DNA of 64,000 nucleotides, taken from contig NZ_NKUG01000003.1 in assembly GCF_014845095.1 (NCBI RefSeq), positions 1 through 64,000 on the forward strand, read 5' to 3'. Every line of letters begins with the position of its first letter. Within the stretch, counting starts at the first letter, position 1. Below are positions 52,856 to 62,068 of the stretch, piece by piece. Both the position numbers and the translations under genes were made by a program. The stretch is from Methylobacterium bullatum. GTDB taxonomy: Bacteria; Pseudomonadota; Alphaproteobacteria; Rhizobiales; Beijerinckiaceae. The notes under the pieces are model-generated. The model was not told the origin of the DNA. It saw nothing but the letters and a program-made list of their open reading frames with translations, and did not search any database.

Positions 52856-54538
52856 TCACTTTGCGTTGCCGTCGCAAGCGTTAGGATATTCGCTCCAGAC
52901 CATGGGCACGTTCATGAGCACGGAGATACCGGCCCCTTCCGGCAATGTGCCGGCGATCGCTGCTTGAATGACGGACGGGGCGAGGAAGGCGAGGTTGAGG
53001 GTCATACGCACCGAGCGCTCACTGCAGCCTTCCGCTACGGCGATGGCATGGGTGTCGGCGACACGGCCGCTGACAAGATCATCGAGCCAGAAGCGCGCCT
53101 TGGCGATCCCGTCGACGAGGCGCGCTCGGGTCTCGACCCGCATCGGCCGCGGCGACGCTGCCCCCTCATCACCCTCAGCGTGGATGACCTCGCGCCGACG
53201 ACGGATTGGTCGGGCCGACCAGGGCACACGGAGCGGAGACGGCTCGGTGCCTTCTGCTCCGCCAGCCCTCTCGTCGCGCCCTACCTCGCCCGGCTCGACG
53301 AAGCTGATCGCCAGGTGGCTCGGGTGAACGACGATGCGGCTCACCTGGGCGAGCAGCGGCATCTCTTCGGATGGTGAAGGTTGGTTAGGGGAGGGTGGTG
53401 TTAGCGCCTCCCGCACGGCCTGCTCGATCTCGGGTGCAGAAACCCGCGAGACCGAGCCCGCCTCGCTGCGCTGCCCCGTTTCGAGGGCGCGTGAGACGTA
53501 GTAGCGGTAGTGCAGAGCGCCCTTCCTCGCCGAGCTTGGCGTCATCCGATTGCCGCGATCGTCGTAGAGCAGCCCCGTCAGCCATGATCCGGTGTTGCCC
53601 CGGATGGAACCTTGCGCCTGCGCCTTCTCGCTCAGCGCTGCCTGGACCGCATCGAACAGCTCGCGTGGGACGATGCCCTCGTGCTCTCCGGGGTAATGCC
53701 GGTCCTTGTGGATCACCTCGCCGATATAGACCCGGTTGCGCAGGAGATAGGCCAGCGGACCCTTGGTGAAGGGGATGCCGCCCCGGATCGTGCCATCTCG
53801 GCGGGGGGATCGCTTCGTCAGAATACCCCGGCTTTGCAGATCGGCCGCCAATCCGTTCAAGCATCCAAGCGCGAGGTAGCGCTCAAAAATCGTTCGCACC
53901 TGATCAGCCTCCATGGGGCAGGGGACCAGTTTTTTGTCATGGACGCGGTAGCCTAGTGGCACAGGTCCGCCCATGCGCATGCCCTTACGCTTCGAGGCCG
54001 CGATCTTGTCGCGGATGCGCTCGGCCGTGACCTCGCGCTCGAACTGGGCAAACGACAGCAGGACGTTAAGCGTCAGCCGCCCCATGCTGTTGGTGGTATT
54101 GAAGGCCTGGGTCACCGAGACGAAAGAGACGCCGTGCGCGTCGAACAGCTCGACGAGCTTGGCAAAGTCCGAGAGGGCGCGGGTGAGCCGGTCGACCTTG
54201 TAGACCACCACCACATCGACGCGTCCCGCCTCGACTTCGGCAAGCAGCCGCTGCAGGGCCGGACGCTCGAGGCTGCCGCCTGAGACACCGCCATCGTCGT
54301 AGGCCTCCGGCAGCAGGCGCCAGCCCTCATGCGCCTGGCTCTTGATGTAGGCCTCGGCGGCCTCGCGCTGGTTGTCGAGGGAGTTGAAGGCCTGATCGAG
54401 ACCGTGCTCGGTGGATTTGCGGGTGTAGATCGCACAGCGCAGGGACTTCTGGGCTTGGGATTTAGGAGCCTGGCTTTTGGGTGCTTGGATCTTCGGAGGC
54501 TGGGCTTTGAGGTGCGACGGCTTGGAGAGGGATGCCAT
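52856..54538 (-). CDS. Large serine recombinase
   Basis: The 560-residue protein starts with an unusual Lys/Gln/Ala/Pro/Ser repeat tail (residues 1-32) and then the resolvase domain: AIYTRKSTEHGLDQ with catalytic Ser42, RPALQRLLAEVEAGRVDVVVVYKVDRLTR, and SFAQFEREVTAERIRDKIAASKRKG. A recombinase domain (about 200-330) follows. The zinc-ribbon cysteines typical of many large serine integrases are not obvious. It overlaps the DUF2924 gene by one base, so these genes are an operon. Such proteins integrate or excise elements between short att sites; none was identified here. Confidence 0.9.
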   Translation of the reverse strand: MASLSKPSHLKAQPPKIQAPKSQAPKSQAQKSLRCAIYTRKSTEHGLDQAFNSLDNQREAAEAYIKSQAHEGWRLLPEAYDDGGVSGGSLERPALQRLLAEVEAGRVDVVVVYKVDRLTRALSDFAKLVELFDAHGVSFVSVTQAFNTTNSMGRLTLNVLLSFAQFEREVTAERIRDKIAASKRKGMRMGGPVPLGYRVHDKKLVPCPMEADQVRTIFERYLALGCLNGLAADLQSRGILTKRSPRRDGTIRGGIPFTKGPLAYLLRNRVYIGEVIHKDRHYPGEHEGIVPRELFDAVQAALSEKAQAQGSIRGNTGSWLTGLLYDDRGNRMTPSSARKGALHYRYYVSRALETGQRSEAGSVSRVSAPEIEQAVREALTPPSPNQPSPSEEMPLLAQVSRIVVHPSHLAISFVEPGEVGRDERAGGAEGTEPSPLRVPWSARPIRRRREVIHAEGDEGAASPRPMRVETRARLVDGIAKARFWLDDLVSGRVADTHAIAVAEGCSERSVRMTLNLAFLAPSVIQAAIAGTLPEGAGISVLMNVPMVWSEYPNACDGNAK

Positions 54539-55089
54539 CACGACATCCCTCCCACGGCCACAACTATCGATGCCGCTTCGGCCCCGCTTGGCGCTCCGGT
54601 GGGGACCTTGTCCCACAGGCCGAAGAAGCGGGGTCCGTTCCAGCGGGTGCCGGTGATGGCGCGAGCAACCTCCGACAGGCTGGCATAGGTCGTCTCCCTC
54701 CAGGCAAACCTACCCGTCATCACGGTGACGGTTTGAACCTCGCCCCCGAACTCCCGCACCAGCAGCGTGCCGGGCCGAAGCCCGGGCGCCGGGATCGGCG
54801 GGACGATAGGCGGCGCCTTCGGCTTGGCCGCGCGTTCGGCGGCGGCGCGGCGGCGCAGACGTTCCCTCGCGATCCGATCGAGCAGCCGAGCGCTGTCGCG
54901 ATCGAGGTCGCCCAGCACCTTGGCCTGGATGCGGTACGCGAGGAGCCGAACCATCAGGGTGCGGGACAGATGCGGGGGAGGGGCGGTTCGCAGGTGCTGC
55001 CGCCAGCGGATGCGCAGGTCGCCCAGATCGAGGGAGGCAAGCGCCTCGATCTCGCGCTTGAGCTTGGGGCTGATCACGGCGGCCATCAC
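54538..55089 (-). CDS. DUF2924 protein
   Basis: The 183-residue protein ends with the DUF2924 core: GTLLVREFGGEVQTVTVMTGRFAWRETTYASLSEVARAITGTRWNGPRFFGL. Its N-terminal half is helical and arginine-rich. DUF2924 genes regularly accompany this serine recombinase type in Hyphomicrobiales and may encode DNA-binding accessory factors; that role is inferred. Start overlaps the DUF3489 stop and stop overlaps the recombinase start. Confidence 0.9.
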   Translation of the reverse strand: MMAAVISPKLKREIEALASLDLGDLRIRWRQHLRTAPPPHLSRTLMVRLLAYRIQAKVLGDLDRDSARLLDRIARERLRRRAAAERAAKPKAPPIVPPIPAPGLRPGTLLVREFGGEVQTVTVMTGRFAWRETTYASLSEVARAITGTRWNGPRFFGLWDKVPTGAPSGAEAASIVVAVGGMS

Positions 55090-55616
55090 CGGACCTCAAC
55101 CGTGGCATCGTCGGTCAGGCGGTAGACGGTCCGACCCTCGGCATCGCATCCCTTCGTGAGGATCATCCCGCGCTTGCGCAGGCCGGTCAGGGCGGCACGC
55201 GTCGAATGGGCGAGCCAGCCGGTGGCAGCCATCAGGTCGGCGAGCGTGGCGCCCTCGTCACGCCGCAGCATCGCGATGATCAGCGCCTGCTTCGTACCGG
55301 ATCGCGGCTTCATCTCAGCCCTGTCCGATCCGGCATCCAGAACCGGCCGCGAGGCGGCGAGGACGCTTACGGCGAGCCCGAAGCCAAGGCTTTGCTGGCC
55401 GGCTGGCGTCAGGCGCAGCCCGATCGGACCGCGCTGGTCTTGATGCCAGTGCCGCTCATCCCCGGTGACGACGACCTCGACCGCCAGCGCGGTCCTGCAG
55501 AGCTTGGCGAACAGCGCCTTGGCGGCTCTGGTGTTCAGCCCTGCGGGCCGGGCGATCAGCTGGTCGTGTGACTCGGCGGCGGTCTTCAGCAGTGCGTGGT
55601 GCGTGTCGTCGATCAT
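55086..55616 (-). CDS. DUF3489 winged-helix-like protein
   Basis: From ATG 55616 (MIDDTHHALLKTAAES) the protein has 176 residues and ends with the DUF3489 domain: SGTKQALIIAMLRRDEGATLADLMAATGWLAHSTRAALTGLRKRGM, a winged-helix pattern, so it is probably a DNA-binding regulator or directionality factor for the recombinase operon. An upstream in-frame start at 55727 would add low-complexity sequence and is not preferred. Confidence 0.88.
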   Translation of the reverse strand: MIDDTHHALLKTAAESHDQLIARPAGLNTRAAKALFAKLCRTALAVEVVVTGDERHWHQDQRGPIGLRLTPAGQQSLGFGLAVSVLAASRPVLDAGSDRAEMKPRSGTKQALIIAMLRRDEGATLADLMAATGWLAHSTRAALTGLRKRGMILTKGCDAEGRTVYRLTDDATVEVR

Positions 55617-56034
55617 TACGGGTGGACCTTGCGAGGGTTGGGCAGCGGGTCTGCTGCCACCAGCGCAACCCTGCGGATCGCGAGGGATCGGCAGGGGGTC
55701 GAAGGCGTACCGCGTCGGCGGCCTCAAGGACGCTGACAGTTCCGCTCCATTCGCAGCGCAAGTCCAGTCCGAAGTGGCGGTAATCGCTCACACGCCAGTG
55801 CACGGCCGCCAGCGAACCAAGGCTCCGCTGGCCTGCGAACCGGTCTCCAGCTAAGCCACCTGCAAGGCTGCGGAAGCTGCACCGACGACCAGCGAGAAAC
55901 TAGCCGAAATCGCCGAGAATCCGGGCCGCAGGAACGCCCCGGAGAAGAGGCCTAAAAACGGCAGCTTTTCGCTATGCCCTTGAGACGCGGCACGTCTCCG
56001 GCCAAACGCGAACGTCCGTCGTTCGTGGGGAGTG
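55617..56034. other. Leader region of recombinase operon
   Basis: About 420 bases upstream of the DUF3489 gene and before repeat copy 2. A minus-strand frame starting at 55803 (MHWRVSDYRHFGLDLRCEW) is protein-like for about 30 residues and then runs into the DUF3489 gene in another frame, so a small leader gene with a frameshift is possible. No promoter is obvious. Confidence 0.35.
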
Positions 56035-56077
56035 AGTGGTGGGGCACGCATCCCGTCCAAACCGGTCTCTAGCGCCG

Positions 56078-56270
56078 TTTCCCTGCTAACAGGGAAAACA
56101 ACAGGGAAAACGGAGGAGTGCAGCTCTCGGGCGCGATTTTGGTCGGCAATACTGCAGCAGATGCAATGATTTAAGGACCAATTCCCTGTGCGGCGGAACA
56201 GGGAATTGGTCTCATCCGAACAGGGACGCGTGTCGTCGAAACAGGCAAGCCGATCGCTGTGAGCAGGGAT
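56078..56270. repeat. Cluster of CAGGGA/TCCCTG repeats, copy 2
   Basis: Conserved counterpart of 8888-9080. ACCAATTCCCTG/CAGGGAATTGGT (56177-56210) has 12-base arms around the same 10-base spacer TGCGGCGGAA as in copy 1, and TTTCCCTG/CAGGGAAA starts at 56078. Confidence 0.6.
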
Positions 56271-56293
56271 CGTCTCGGGTCAAACGCAAGAAA

Positions 56294-56319
56294 GCCGGAG
56301 AGCCGCGAGGCTCTCCGGC
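56294..56319 (-). terminator. Terminator of methyltransferase-DUF5681 operon, copy 2
   Basis: Same 11-bp stem and GCGA loop as in copy 1, followed on the minus strand by CTTTCTTG, a weaker T-run. Confidence 0.75.
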
Positions 56320-56351
56320 TGCACGATGTTCTACGGATCGGGGCAGGACGC

Positions 56352-56819
56352 TCAGGTGCCCGCGGGTTCCAGAAGGACGTCTCCCGGGCTGACGAACCGA
56401 ACCTCGATGCTGGGTGGATCTTTTGGACTGTCGTCCAGAACGTCCAGCCATTCCTCATGGGACATGCCGTCGGGCTCTGTCTTCGGCGCCAAGGCCTTGA
56501 TGTTATCGAAAAGGAGCTTGGCGGCTTTCATATCGCCCTGCATGGCCTTCCGGGTGAGCTGATGGGCCAGGGCCTCGATCTGGGTTGTCCGGATCGTGCG
56601 GCCATCCTTGGTGATGGTGATCGGCTCACGTGCAGCCTGGGTAAATGCGTCCAGAAGATCGCGCCGGCCGAGTGGCGCCGAGTGGCCTCGGGGCCGGCCG
56701 CGGGGATTGCCGGACTGGCCCTTCCGGAAGCGATGGTCGGCCGGCGGCTTGCCGTATCCGACCTCGTACCCGGTGGGCCGCTTGGGTTCGGTCATCGTGG
56801 TGCTCGTGTTCCCAGCCAT
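56352..56819 (-). CDS. DUF5681 domain protein, copy 2
   Basis: The 155-residue paralogue of the 9162-9629 protein has GYEVGYGKPP and FRKGQSGNPRGRPRG at the same positions. Residues 17-111 are almost identical between copies, whereas the last 40 or so differ (ends EVRFVSPGDVLLEPAGT). The start (MAGNTSTTM) overlaps the methyltransferase stop by one base. A longer in-frame extension reads through the methyltransferase gene and is a shadow. Confidence 0.85.
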   Translation of the reverse strand: MAGNTSTTMTEPKRPTGYEVGYGKPPADHRFRKGQSGNPRGRPRGHSAPLGRRDLLDAFTQAAREPITITKDGRTIRTTQIEALAHQLTRKAMQGDMKAAKLLFDNIKALAPKTEPDGMSHEEWLDVLDDSPKDPPSIEVRFVSPGDVLLEPAGT

Positions 56820-58168
56820 CACGCAGCCTCCTCGAGCAGGGCAGGGGCCGTACGGGCCGATCGGACCTCGTCCCAGGTCTCGTCCGTGCCGTCGAGGATG
56901 GCGTCTCGTCCCGTGAAGGCCTGCCAGCGCCGGATAGCGACATCGACATAGACCGGGTCGAGTTCGAGCACCCGCGCCTCCCGCCCCGTCTTCTCCGCAG
57001 CCAGCAGGGTCGTACCGCTGCCGGAGAACGGATCGAGGACGATCGCACCGCGGCGCGTCACATCCTTGATCGCATCGACGACCAGGGCCACCGGCTTGAC
57101 CGTGGGATGCAGCGCCAGATCGCCCGCGCCCTTGAAGGTGTTGACCCCGGAATAGATCCACACGTTCGAACGGTTGCGGCCGTGCCGGCCAAGCTCGACG
57201 TTGTTGGTGTGGCTGGCTGTACCGACTTTGTAGAGCGCGATCAGTTCGTGCTGCGAGCGGTAGAGCGAGCCCTGCCCCGGATTGGTCTTGCTCCACACGA
57301 TCAGGTTCTTCTGCTCGCCGTAGAGCGGGCGGGTCGCGGCATGCAGCTCCGGTAGGTGACGCCAATCCATGCAGACGTAGTGCAGGGCCCCATCACACGA
57401 GACCGAGACGGCATTGCCGAGGCTCTCGGTTAGGAAGGCGGTGAAGGCCTCCTCCGTCATCTCGCCCGAGCCCATGACGAACTCGCGATGCTGGACCCGG
57501 CCACGGCCCATGACGTGGCCGTTGACGGGCACGTTGTAGGGTGGATCGGTGAAGACCATGTCGGCCTCTCGTCCACCCATCAGACGCTCGACATCATCGC
57601 GGCTGCACGCGCTGCCGCAAAGGATCCGGTGCGGGCCAAGCTGCCACAGGTCACCGAGCTGCGAGACCGGTTCTTCGGGCTTAACACACTCGTCCTCGCG
57701 CGAAGCGAGGCGCTCCTCTTCGAGATCCCCCGTCAGCAGATCGAGTTCGGCGATCTCGAAACCGGTGATCGACAGATCGAGGCCGATCTCGGGCAGGTGG
57801 ATGGCGAGTTCACCAAGCTCGAGGGCGAGGGTCGCCCGATCCCAGCCGGCCAGAGTCGCGATCTTGTTGTCGGCGATGGCATAGGCGCGCTTCTGCGTCT
57901 CACTCAGGTGATCCAGCCGGACGGTCGGGACGGTGGGCAGGCCAAGCTGCTTCGCCGCGAGCAAACGTCCATGTCCGGCGAGCACGAGGCCGGCCTCGTC
58001 GACGACGAGCGGCACGGTGAAGCCGAACGCCCTGATGCTGTCGGCGATCATGGTGATCTGCTTCTTCGAATGGGTACGGGCGTTGCGCGGGTTGGCCCTG
58101 AGGGCAGCCGGAGCCTGGTCGAGGATGGTCAACCCGGCCGTGGGGAAAGCAGGCGTGTTCGTCGTCAA
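56819..58168 (-). CDS. DNA methyltransferase with N-terminal ParB-like domain, copy 2
   Basis: The 449-residue paralogue of 9629-10978 has identical motifs TDPPY (207-211) and DPFSGSGTT (379-387). By eye about 18 substitutions separate the copies, for example residues 39-40 and the 162-170 linker, none in catalytic motifs, so both are probably functional. The same specificity is expected from the near-identical target-recognition region, which makes the duplication redundant or dosage-related. Confidence 0.9.
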   Translation of the reverse strand: MTTNTPAFPTAGLTILDQAPAALRANPRNARTHSKKQITMIADSIRAFGFTVPLVVDEAGLVLAGHGRLLAAKQLGLPTVPTVRLDHLSETQKRAYAIADNKIATLAGWDRATLALELGELAIHLPEIGLDLSITGFEIAELDLLTGDLEEERLASREDECVKPEEPVSQLGDLWQLGPHRILCGSACSRDDVERLMGGREADMVFTDPPYNVPVNGHVMGRGRVQHREFVMGSGEMTEEAFTAFLTESLGNAVSVSCDGALHYVCMDWRHLPELHAATRPLYGEQKNLIVWSKTNPGQGSLYRSQHELIALYKVGTASHTNNVELGRHGRNRSNVWIYSGVNTFKGAGDLALHPTVKPVALVVDAIKDVTRRGAIVLDPFSGSGTTLLAAEKTGREARVLELDPVYVDVAIRRWQAFTGRDAILDGTDETWDEVRSARTAPALLEEAA

Positions 58169-58283
58169 GATGGGGATGTCCTTGGAAAGCGCGCACGACG
58201 ACGGGCCCGCGTGCCGAAGGGCAGCAGGGTCAAAGTCGACGTGGTGGTTTGAGAGGAGGGCCTGTCAGGCCCGGAGACAAGAA

Positions 58284-58309
58284 CGCCCCGGGGCAGGTGC
58301 CGCGGGGCG
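58284..58309 (-). ncRNA. Conserved leader hairpin of methyltransferase mRNA, copy 2
   Basis: CGCCCCG/CGGGGCG outer stem with inner GGC/GCC helix; copy 1 has AGC/GCT at the inner helix. The adjacent small hairpin here is GGGCCT/AGGCCC with loop GTC (about 58256-58272). Confidence 0.4.
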
Positions 58310-58421
58310 AGGGGACATGCAATCACGCAGCGAGCTGTTCTAGGCGCGCCGTTCGAGGAGGATCACGATTGCGGGTGGGCCGAAGCTGGTCTACTGCGGA
58401 CGTAGTGACCTCGACTTAGTA

Positions 58422-58451
58422 AAAATGCGCAATTTGCCCGTCGGGTGTCAA
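58422..58451 (-). promoter_or_regulatory. Sigma-70-like promoter of methyltransferase operon, copy 2
   Basis: TTGACA (58451-58446), 18-base spacer, CATTTT (58427-58422) on the minus strand, matching the copy-1 promoter. Confidence 0.55.
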
Positions 58452-58453
58452 GA

Positions 58454-58763
58454 CGTTCTTTTGCTAGCTTCTCGGTATCAAAGGAAAATACAAATCAGCG
58501 ATCTGCCCCCTTTCACATCATTTTTCGGCACGCCGATAGGAGCTACGTGCCGTGATGTTTCCGTCCTACGTCCGTCATGGGTGGATTTCGGCCAGTCCGT
58601 TCCCGGGCGGCGATGCATGGAAGCTGACGTCAGAGCCGCATCCGTTTCCACCATATGCTGGTCGCGAAGACCAGCATCGGCGCTTCCCGGAAGCAGCCAT
58701 TCATCGGCCGTCTGAGGTCCGCCATGCTGCGGGAGCCGAGCATCAACTGGAGGTTTTGGACCC
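58454..58763. other. Gap between repeat copy 2 and LysR gene
   Basis: About 310 bases with no supported gene. Short plus-strand frames here have no ribosome site or family resemblance. Confidence 0.4.
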
Positions 58764-59657
58764 TCACAGATCCGGAAACTCCTTCGCCAGATGGTCGATG
58801 AGGGCGCGGACGGCGGGTGGCAGGCCGCGGCGGGTAGTGAACACGAGATGGACGATGCCATCCCTGCTCCGCCAGTCCCGGAAGACGCGGACGAGCCTTC
58901 CGGAGTCGATGTGCGCCGCACAAGCGTGATCGGGCAGGAAGGCAACGCCCAGCCCGTCCGCTGCGGCATCGCAGAGAACCGCGTAGTCGGCACAGGTCAA
59001 GCGCGGCTCGTGGCGCATCACATGCGCTGTCCCGTCCTCGCGCTCCAGCATCCAAGTGGTTTCGCCCGCCCCGTCGCTTGTGCCCATGGTGGGGACGGAG
59101 GCGAGGTCGGCAAGGTCGGCGCCGAGGCCGCTCGCGACCTGTGGGCTTGCGACAAGGATCCAGCGGGAGCGGCCGAGGGACCGCATGGTAAGGGACGCAT
59201 CGCTCGTCAGTTCGTAGCGGACGCGCAGCGCGACATCGATCCGCTCCTCGATCAGATCGACGGCTCGATCCGTTACGACGAGCTGCAACTGGACCTTCAG
59301 GAAGCGGTCGAGGAAGCCGCGAATGATCACGGACACGACCGTCACGAGGTTCCGCGGGCAACTCATGCGGATGCGCCCATGCGGTTCGGCCTGGGCTTCC
59401 GCGATAATCGCTTCGGCCCGCTCCGCCTCCAGCATCATGGCACGGCAGCGCTCGTAGAAGGTCTGTCCGACCTCGGTGACGCGGAAGCGCCGGCTGGAGC
59501 GCTCAATGAGCCGCACCCCGAGTCGGGCCTCCAGCGCTGAGACACGGCGGCTCAGCTTCGACTTCGGCTCGCGGAGTGCTCGACCCGCGGCGGTGAAGCC
59601 GCCATGGGCGACAACCTCGGCGAAGGTGACGTAGTCGTTGAGGTCTGGACGCATCAT
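58764..59657 (-). CDS. LysR-type transcriptional regulator
   Basis: The 297-residue protein has the LysR helix-turn-helix ([36 protein letters not shown], residues about 7-42) and an effector domain with [12 protein letters not shown], typical of the group that controls adjacent oxidoreductase genes. It diverges from an SDR gene 111 bases away, a common and often autoregulated arrangement. Confidence 0.92.
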   Translation of the reverse strand: MMRPDLNDYVTFAEVVAHGGFTAAGRALREPKSKLSRRVSALEARLGVRLIERSSRRFRVTEVGQTFYERCRAMMLEAERAEAIIAEAQAEPHGRIRMSCPRNLVTVVSVIIRGFLDRFLKVQLQLVVTDRAVDLIEERIDVALRVRYELTSDASLTMRSLGRSRWILVASPQVASGLGADLADLASVPTMGTSDGAGETTWMLEREDGTAHVMRHEPRLTCADYAVLCDAAADGLGVAFLPDHACAAHIDSGRLVRVFRDWRSRDGIVHLVFTTRRGLPPAVRALIDHLAKEFPDL

Positions 59658-59768
59658 CGTTCCCCAATTGGAACGCTAAGTGCCATTTTTAAGGCCTATT
59701 CGCATTATCGTTCTCGGATCATCTCTCCCGTCAGTGGCTCACACGCAGCCGAACCATGGAGAACGACG

Positions 59769-60524
59769 ATGACCGGCAGATTCCAGGACAAGGTGGTGGT
59801 GGTGACCGGCGGCACCAGCGGCATCGGCCTCGCCGCCGCCAAGGCCTTCTCGCGGGAGGGCGCCTCGGTTTTCGTCACCGGCCGCCGTCAGGACACGCTC
59901 GACGCGGCAGTGACGCAGATCGGAGGCCGGGTCACCGGCGTCCGGGGGGATATGGCGAACCTCGCCGACATCGACCGCCTCTACGACGCCGTCCAGCAGA
60001 AGCACGCGCAGATCGACGTCATCTTCGCCAATGCCGGCGGTGGCGAGTTCGCGCCGCTCGGTGCCATCACCGAGGAGCAGTTCGACAGCACCTTCGACAC
60101 CAACGTGAAGGGCACACTCTTCACCGTCCAGAAGGCCCTTCCGCTTCTCAAAGATGGCGGCGCGGTGGTGCTGACGGGCTCGACCGCCGGCAGCGAAGGG
60201 ACGCCGGCCTTCAGCGTCTATTCCGCCAGCAAGGCGGCCGTTCGCAACTTCGCGCGCACCTGGATCCTTGACCTGAAGGAGCGGCGCATCCGCGTCAACG
60301 TGGTTAGCCCCGGCGCGACACGCACGCCGGGTCTCGTTGGCCTCGCCGGCGACGATGCCGAGAAGCAGCAGGGCCTTCTCGATTTCCTGGGCTCGCGCAT
60401 CCCCCTCGGACGCGTCGGCGAGGCGACGGAGATCGCAAATGCAGTCCTGTTTCTGGCCTCCGATGAGGCGAGCTTCGTCAACGGCGTCGAATTGTTCGTC
60501 GACGGTGGTCAGGCTCAAGTCTGA
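59769..60524 (+). CDS. Short-chain dehydrogenase/reductase
   Basis: The 251-residue protein is a classical SDR: cofactor motif TGGTSGIG (residues about 13-20), NAG-containing IFANAGGG, catalytic Ser, Tyr and Lys in GSTAGSEG and YSASKAA, and the C-terminal [12 protein letters not shown]. The arginine in TGRRQD after the second strand suggests NADP(H) preference. GGAGA precedes the ATG. The divergent LysR gene probably regulates it. Substrate is unknown. Confidence 0.92.
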   Translation: MTGRFQDKVVVVTGGTSGIGLAAAKAFSREGASVFVTGRRQDTLDAAVTQIGGRVTGVRGDMANLADIDRLYDAVQQKHAQIDVIFANAGGGEFAPLGAITEEQFDSTFDTNVKGTLFTVQKALPLLKDGGAVVLTGSTAGSEGTPAFSVYSASKAAVRNFARTWILDLKERRIRVNVVSPGATRTPGLVGLAGDDAEKQQGLLDFLGSRIPLGRVGEATEIANAVLFLASDEASFVNGVELFVDGGQAQV

Positions 60525-60976
60525 CAAAGCGAAGTGAACACGCCCCGTTCCAACGTTCCCGCCAGCCGACTGCTTTTGGGGCTCGCCAACTATGGTCCCT
60601 GTCAGCGGCCGATAACGAAAATACGACAATCCTCGGCACCGCCGACGTAAGCACTCCTGTCCGCTTCCCACAACTCTTAATGAGAAGCGGACTGGCTGCT
60701 TGCGAGTTCCACACCTAAGGACCAAGATAAATCGTATTCCTGCATCCGACAATGAGCAGTGAAGTTGGGTTTTTTGGTGCCACAAGCTCATAAGCGACTC
60801 CTTGAAGCATTTGCACTCGGGTTAACAAACTACCTGTTTAGTTCATATAAGCTTGTACGCCGAGTGATGCTTCCAGGAGCTGAGCGTTACAGATGCAACC
60901 AAAAATCTCATTCTCAGCATCGGCCCGTAACATTGACGGAATGAAAGCATGTGGCGAGCAACCATGGAGACTTGGC
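60525..60976. other. Intergenic region after SDR gene
   Basis: About 450 bases with no supported gene. The right part probably holds the promoter of the following hydrolase; the frame of that hydrolase is open back to 60893, but the early residues are not family-like. Confidence 0.4.
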
Positions 60977-61762
60977 ATGCCGGAAGTAAAAAAAGGCGGG
61001 GTGAAATTGGTCTATGAAGAGCTTGGTGGCGGATCAAAATCTGCAGTACTTCTGGTGCATGGGTGGGGATGCAACCGCTCATTCATGAGGCATCAACAAG
61101 AGTTTTTTGGGCAGAAACGGCGGACTATCGCGGTCGATCTTCGCGGTCATGGCGAAAGCGATGCTCCGCCTGAAGATTATACGGTCACAAACTTCGCCAA
61201 TGATCTTGCATGGACCTGTCGAAATCTCGAAATCGAAAGACCCATCGTCGTTGGACACAGCATGGGCGGGACAGTTGCACTCGAATTTGGCGCAAATTAC
61301 CCATATCTCGTAGGGGCAGTTGTAATGATAGATAGCTATGTTTGTCTATCTCCATTTTTTCTGCAAGAAATGACAAAATTAAGCGAAAGATTAAATAGAA
61401 CCGACTACATAGAGGCAATCGATTTAAGTCTTCAAGGTCTATACCTACCTGGCGAAGATCCTGGTATCCGAGAAGCGTTTTTTGCTTCGCTTCGCAAGAC
61501 GCAACAGCGCGTTCTCTCAAGTGCGTTTGATGACCATATCCTCCACTACAATGCTGAGCCTGCTGCAAGGCGTTGTGCAGTGCCGATCGCCTATATTGGC
61601 GCAGAAACCTCCGGTGCGAACATCGACCGCTTGCGCGAGGTCCAGCCTCAGATCAAGGTCGGACAGACGATGGGGTCAGGTCACTTCTCGCCACTTCTCG
61701 TACCTGATCAAATCAACGCCATGATACGTGATTTCGCCCATGCCTATGTGACAGGCGGGTAA
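60977..61762 (+). CDS. Alpha/beta hydrolase
   Basis: From ATG 60977 (MPEVKKGGVKLVYEELGGG) the protein has 261 residues. The fold is clear: oxyanion region LLVHGWGCNRS, nucleophile GHSMGG, and the catalytic His in GSGHFSPL. GGAG lies eight bases before the ATG; the open frame extends 28 codons upstream to 60893 without conserved character. The central part (61300-61430) is more AT-rich than the neighbours, hinting at transfer. Substrate is not predictable. Confidence 0.88.
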   Translation: MPEVKKGGVKLVYEELGGGSKSAVLLVHGWGCNRSFMRHQQEFFGQKRRTIAVDLRGHGESDAPPEDYTVTNFANDLAWTCRNLEIERPIVVGHSMGGTVALEFGANYPYLVGAVVMIDSYVCLSPFFLQEMTKLSERLNRTDYIEAIDLSLQGLYLPGEDPGIREAFFASLRKTQQRVLSSAFDDHILHYNAEPAARRCAVPIAYIGAETSGANIDRLREVQPQIKVGQTMGSGHFSPLLVPDQINAMIRDFAHAYVTGG

Positions 61763-62068
61763 CATCAGACGTCGCGTGGCAAAGAATCGTCGCCGGCACG
61801 GCGGTGGGAGGCTGGCGCCCAAGTATCGTTCCGAGCAAGTCGCATTGGTATCCTGCCGGCAAGGCCTATGGCTGGGTCTGAGCCAATGGGTGGCCTTCGG
61901 GCCTCAAACCAGTATCCGTTTGCCACCCCGAGCCGACGCTGCCGGACCGCTCACGAAAGGCCGTTTCGGAAGGGAACCGACGGCTCTGCGCACAACGTGC
62001 AGGGATGCAAGCGCAGTCTTCATGGATCGTTCAAGACAGTCCTGCCGGTCTGTTAAGGGAGAGTTGCG
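61763..62068. other. Gap between hydrolase genes
   Basis: About 306 bases. Nothing coding or structured is evident. Confidence 0.4.

Larger units (their letters stand above)
56035..58453. repeat. 2.4-kb direct repeat unit, copy 2
   Basis: Same organisation and orientation as 8845-11262, starting AGTGGTGGGGCACGCATCC and ending GGGTGTCAAGA. It abuts the serine recombinase operon on the left, where copy 1 abuts the tyrosine integrase. The offset between copies is about 47.19 kb. Confidence 0.85.

Noticed and set aside
56352-57365. 337-residue fusion of DUF5681 with upstream sequence
   Set aside because: The upstream part is the methyltransferase gene read in the wrong frame; the DUF5681 start overlaps the methyltransferase stop at 56819.
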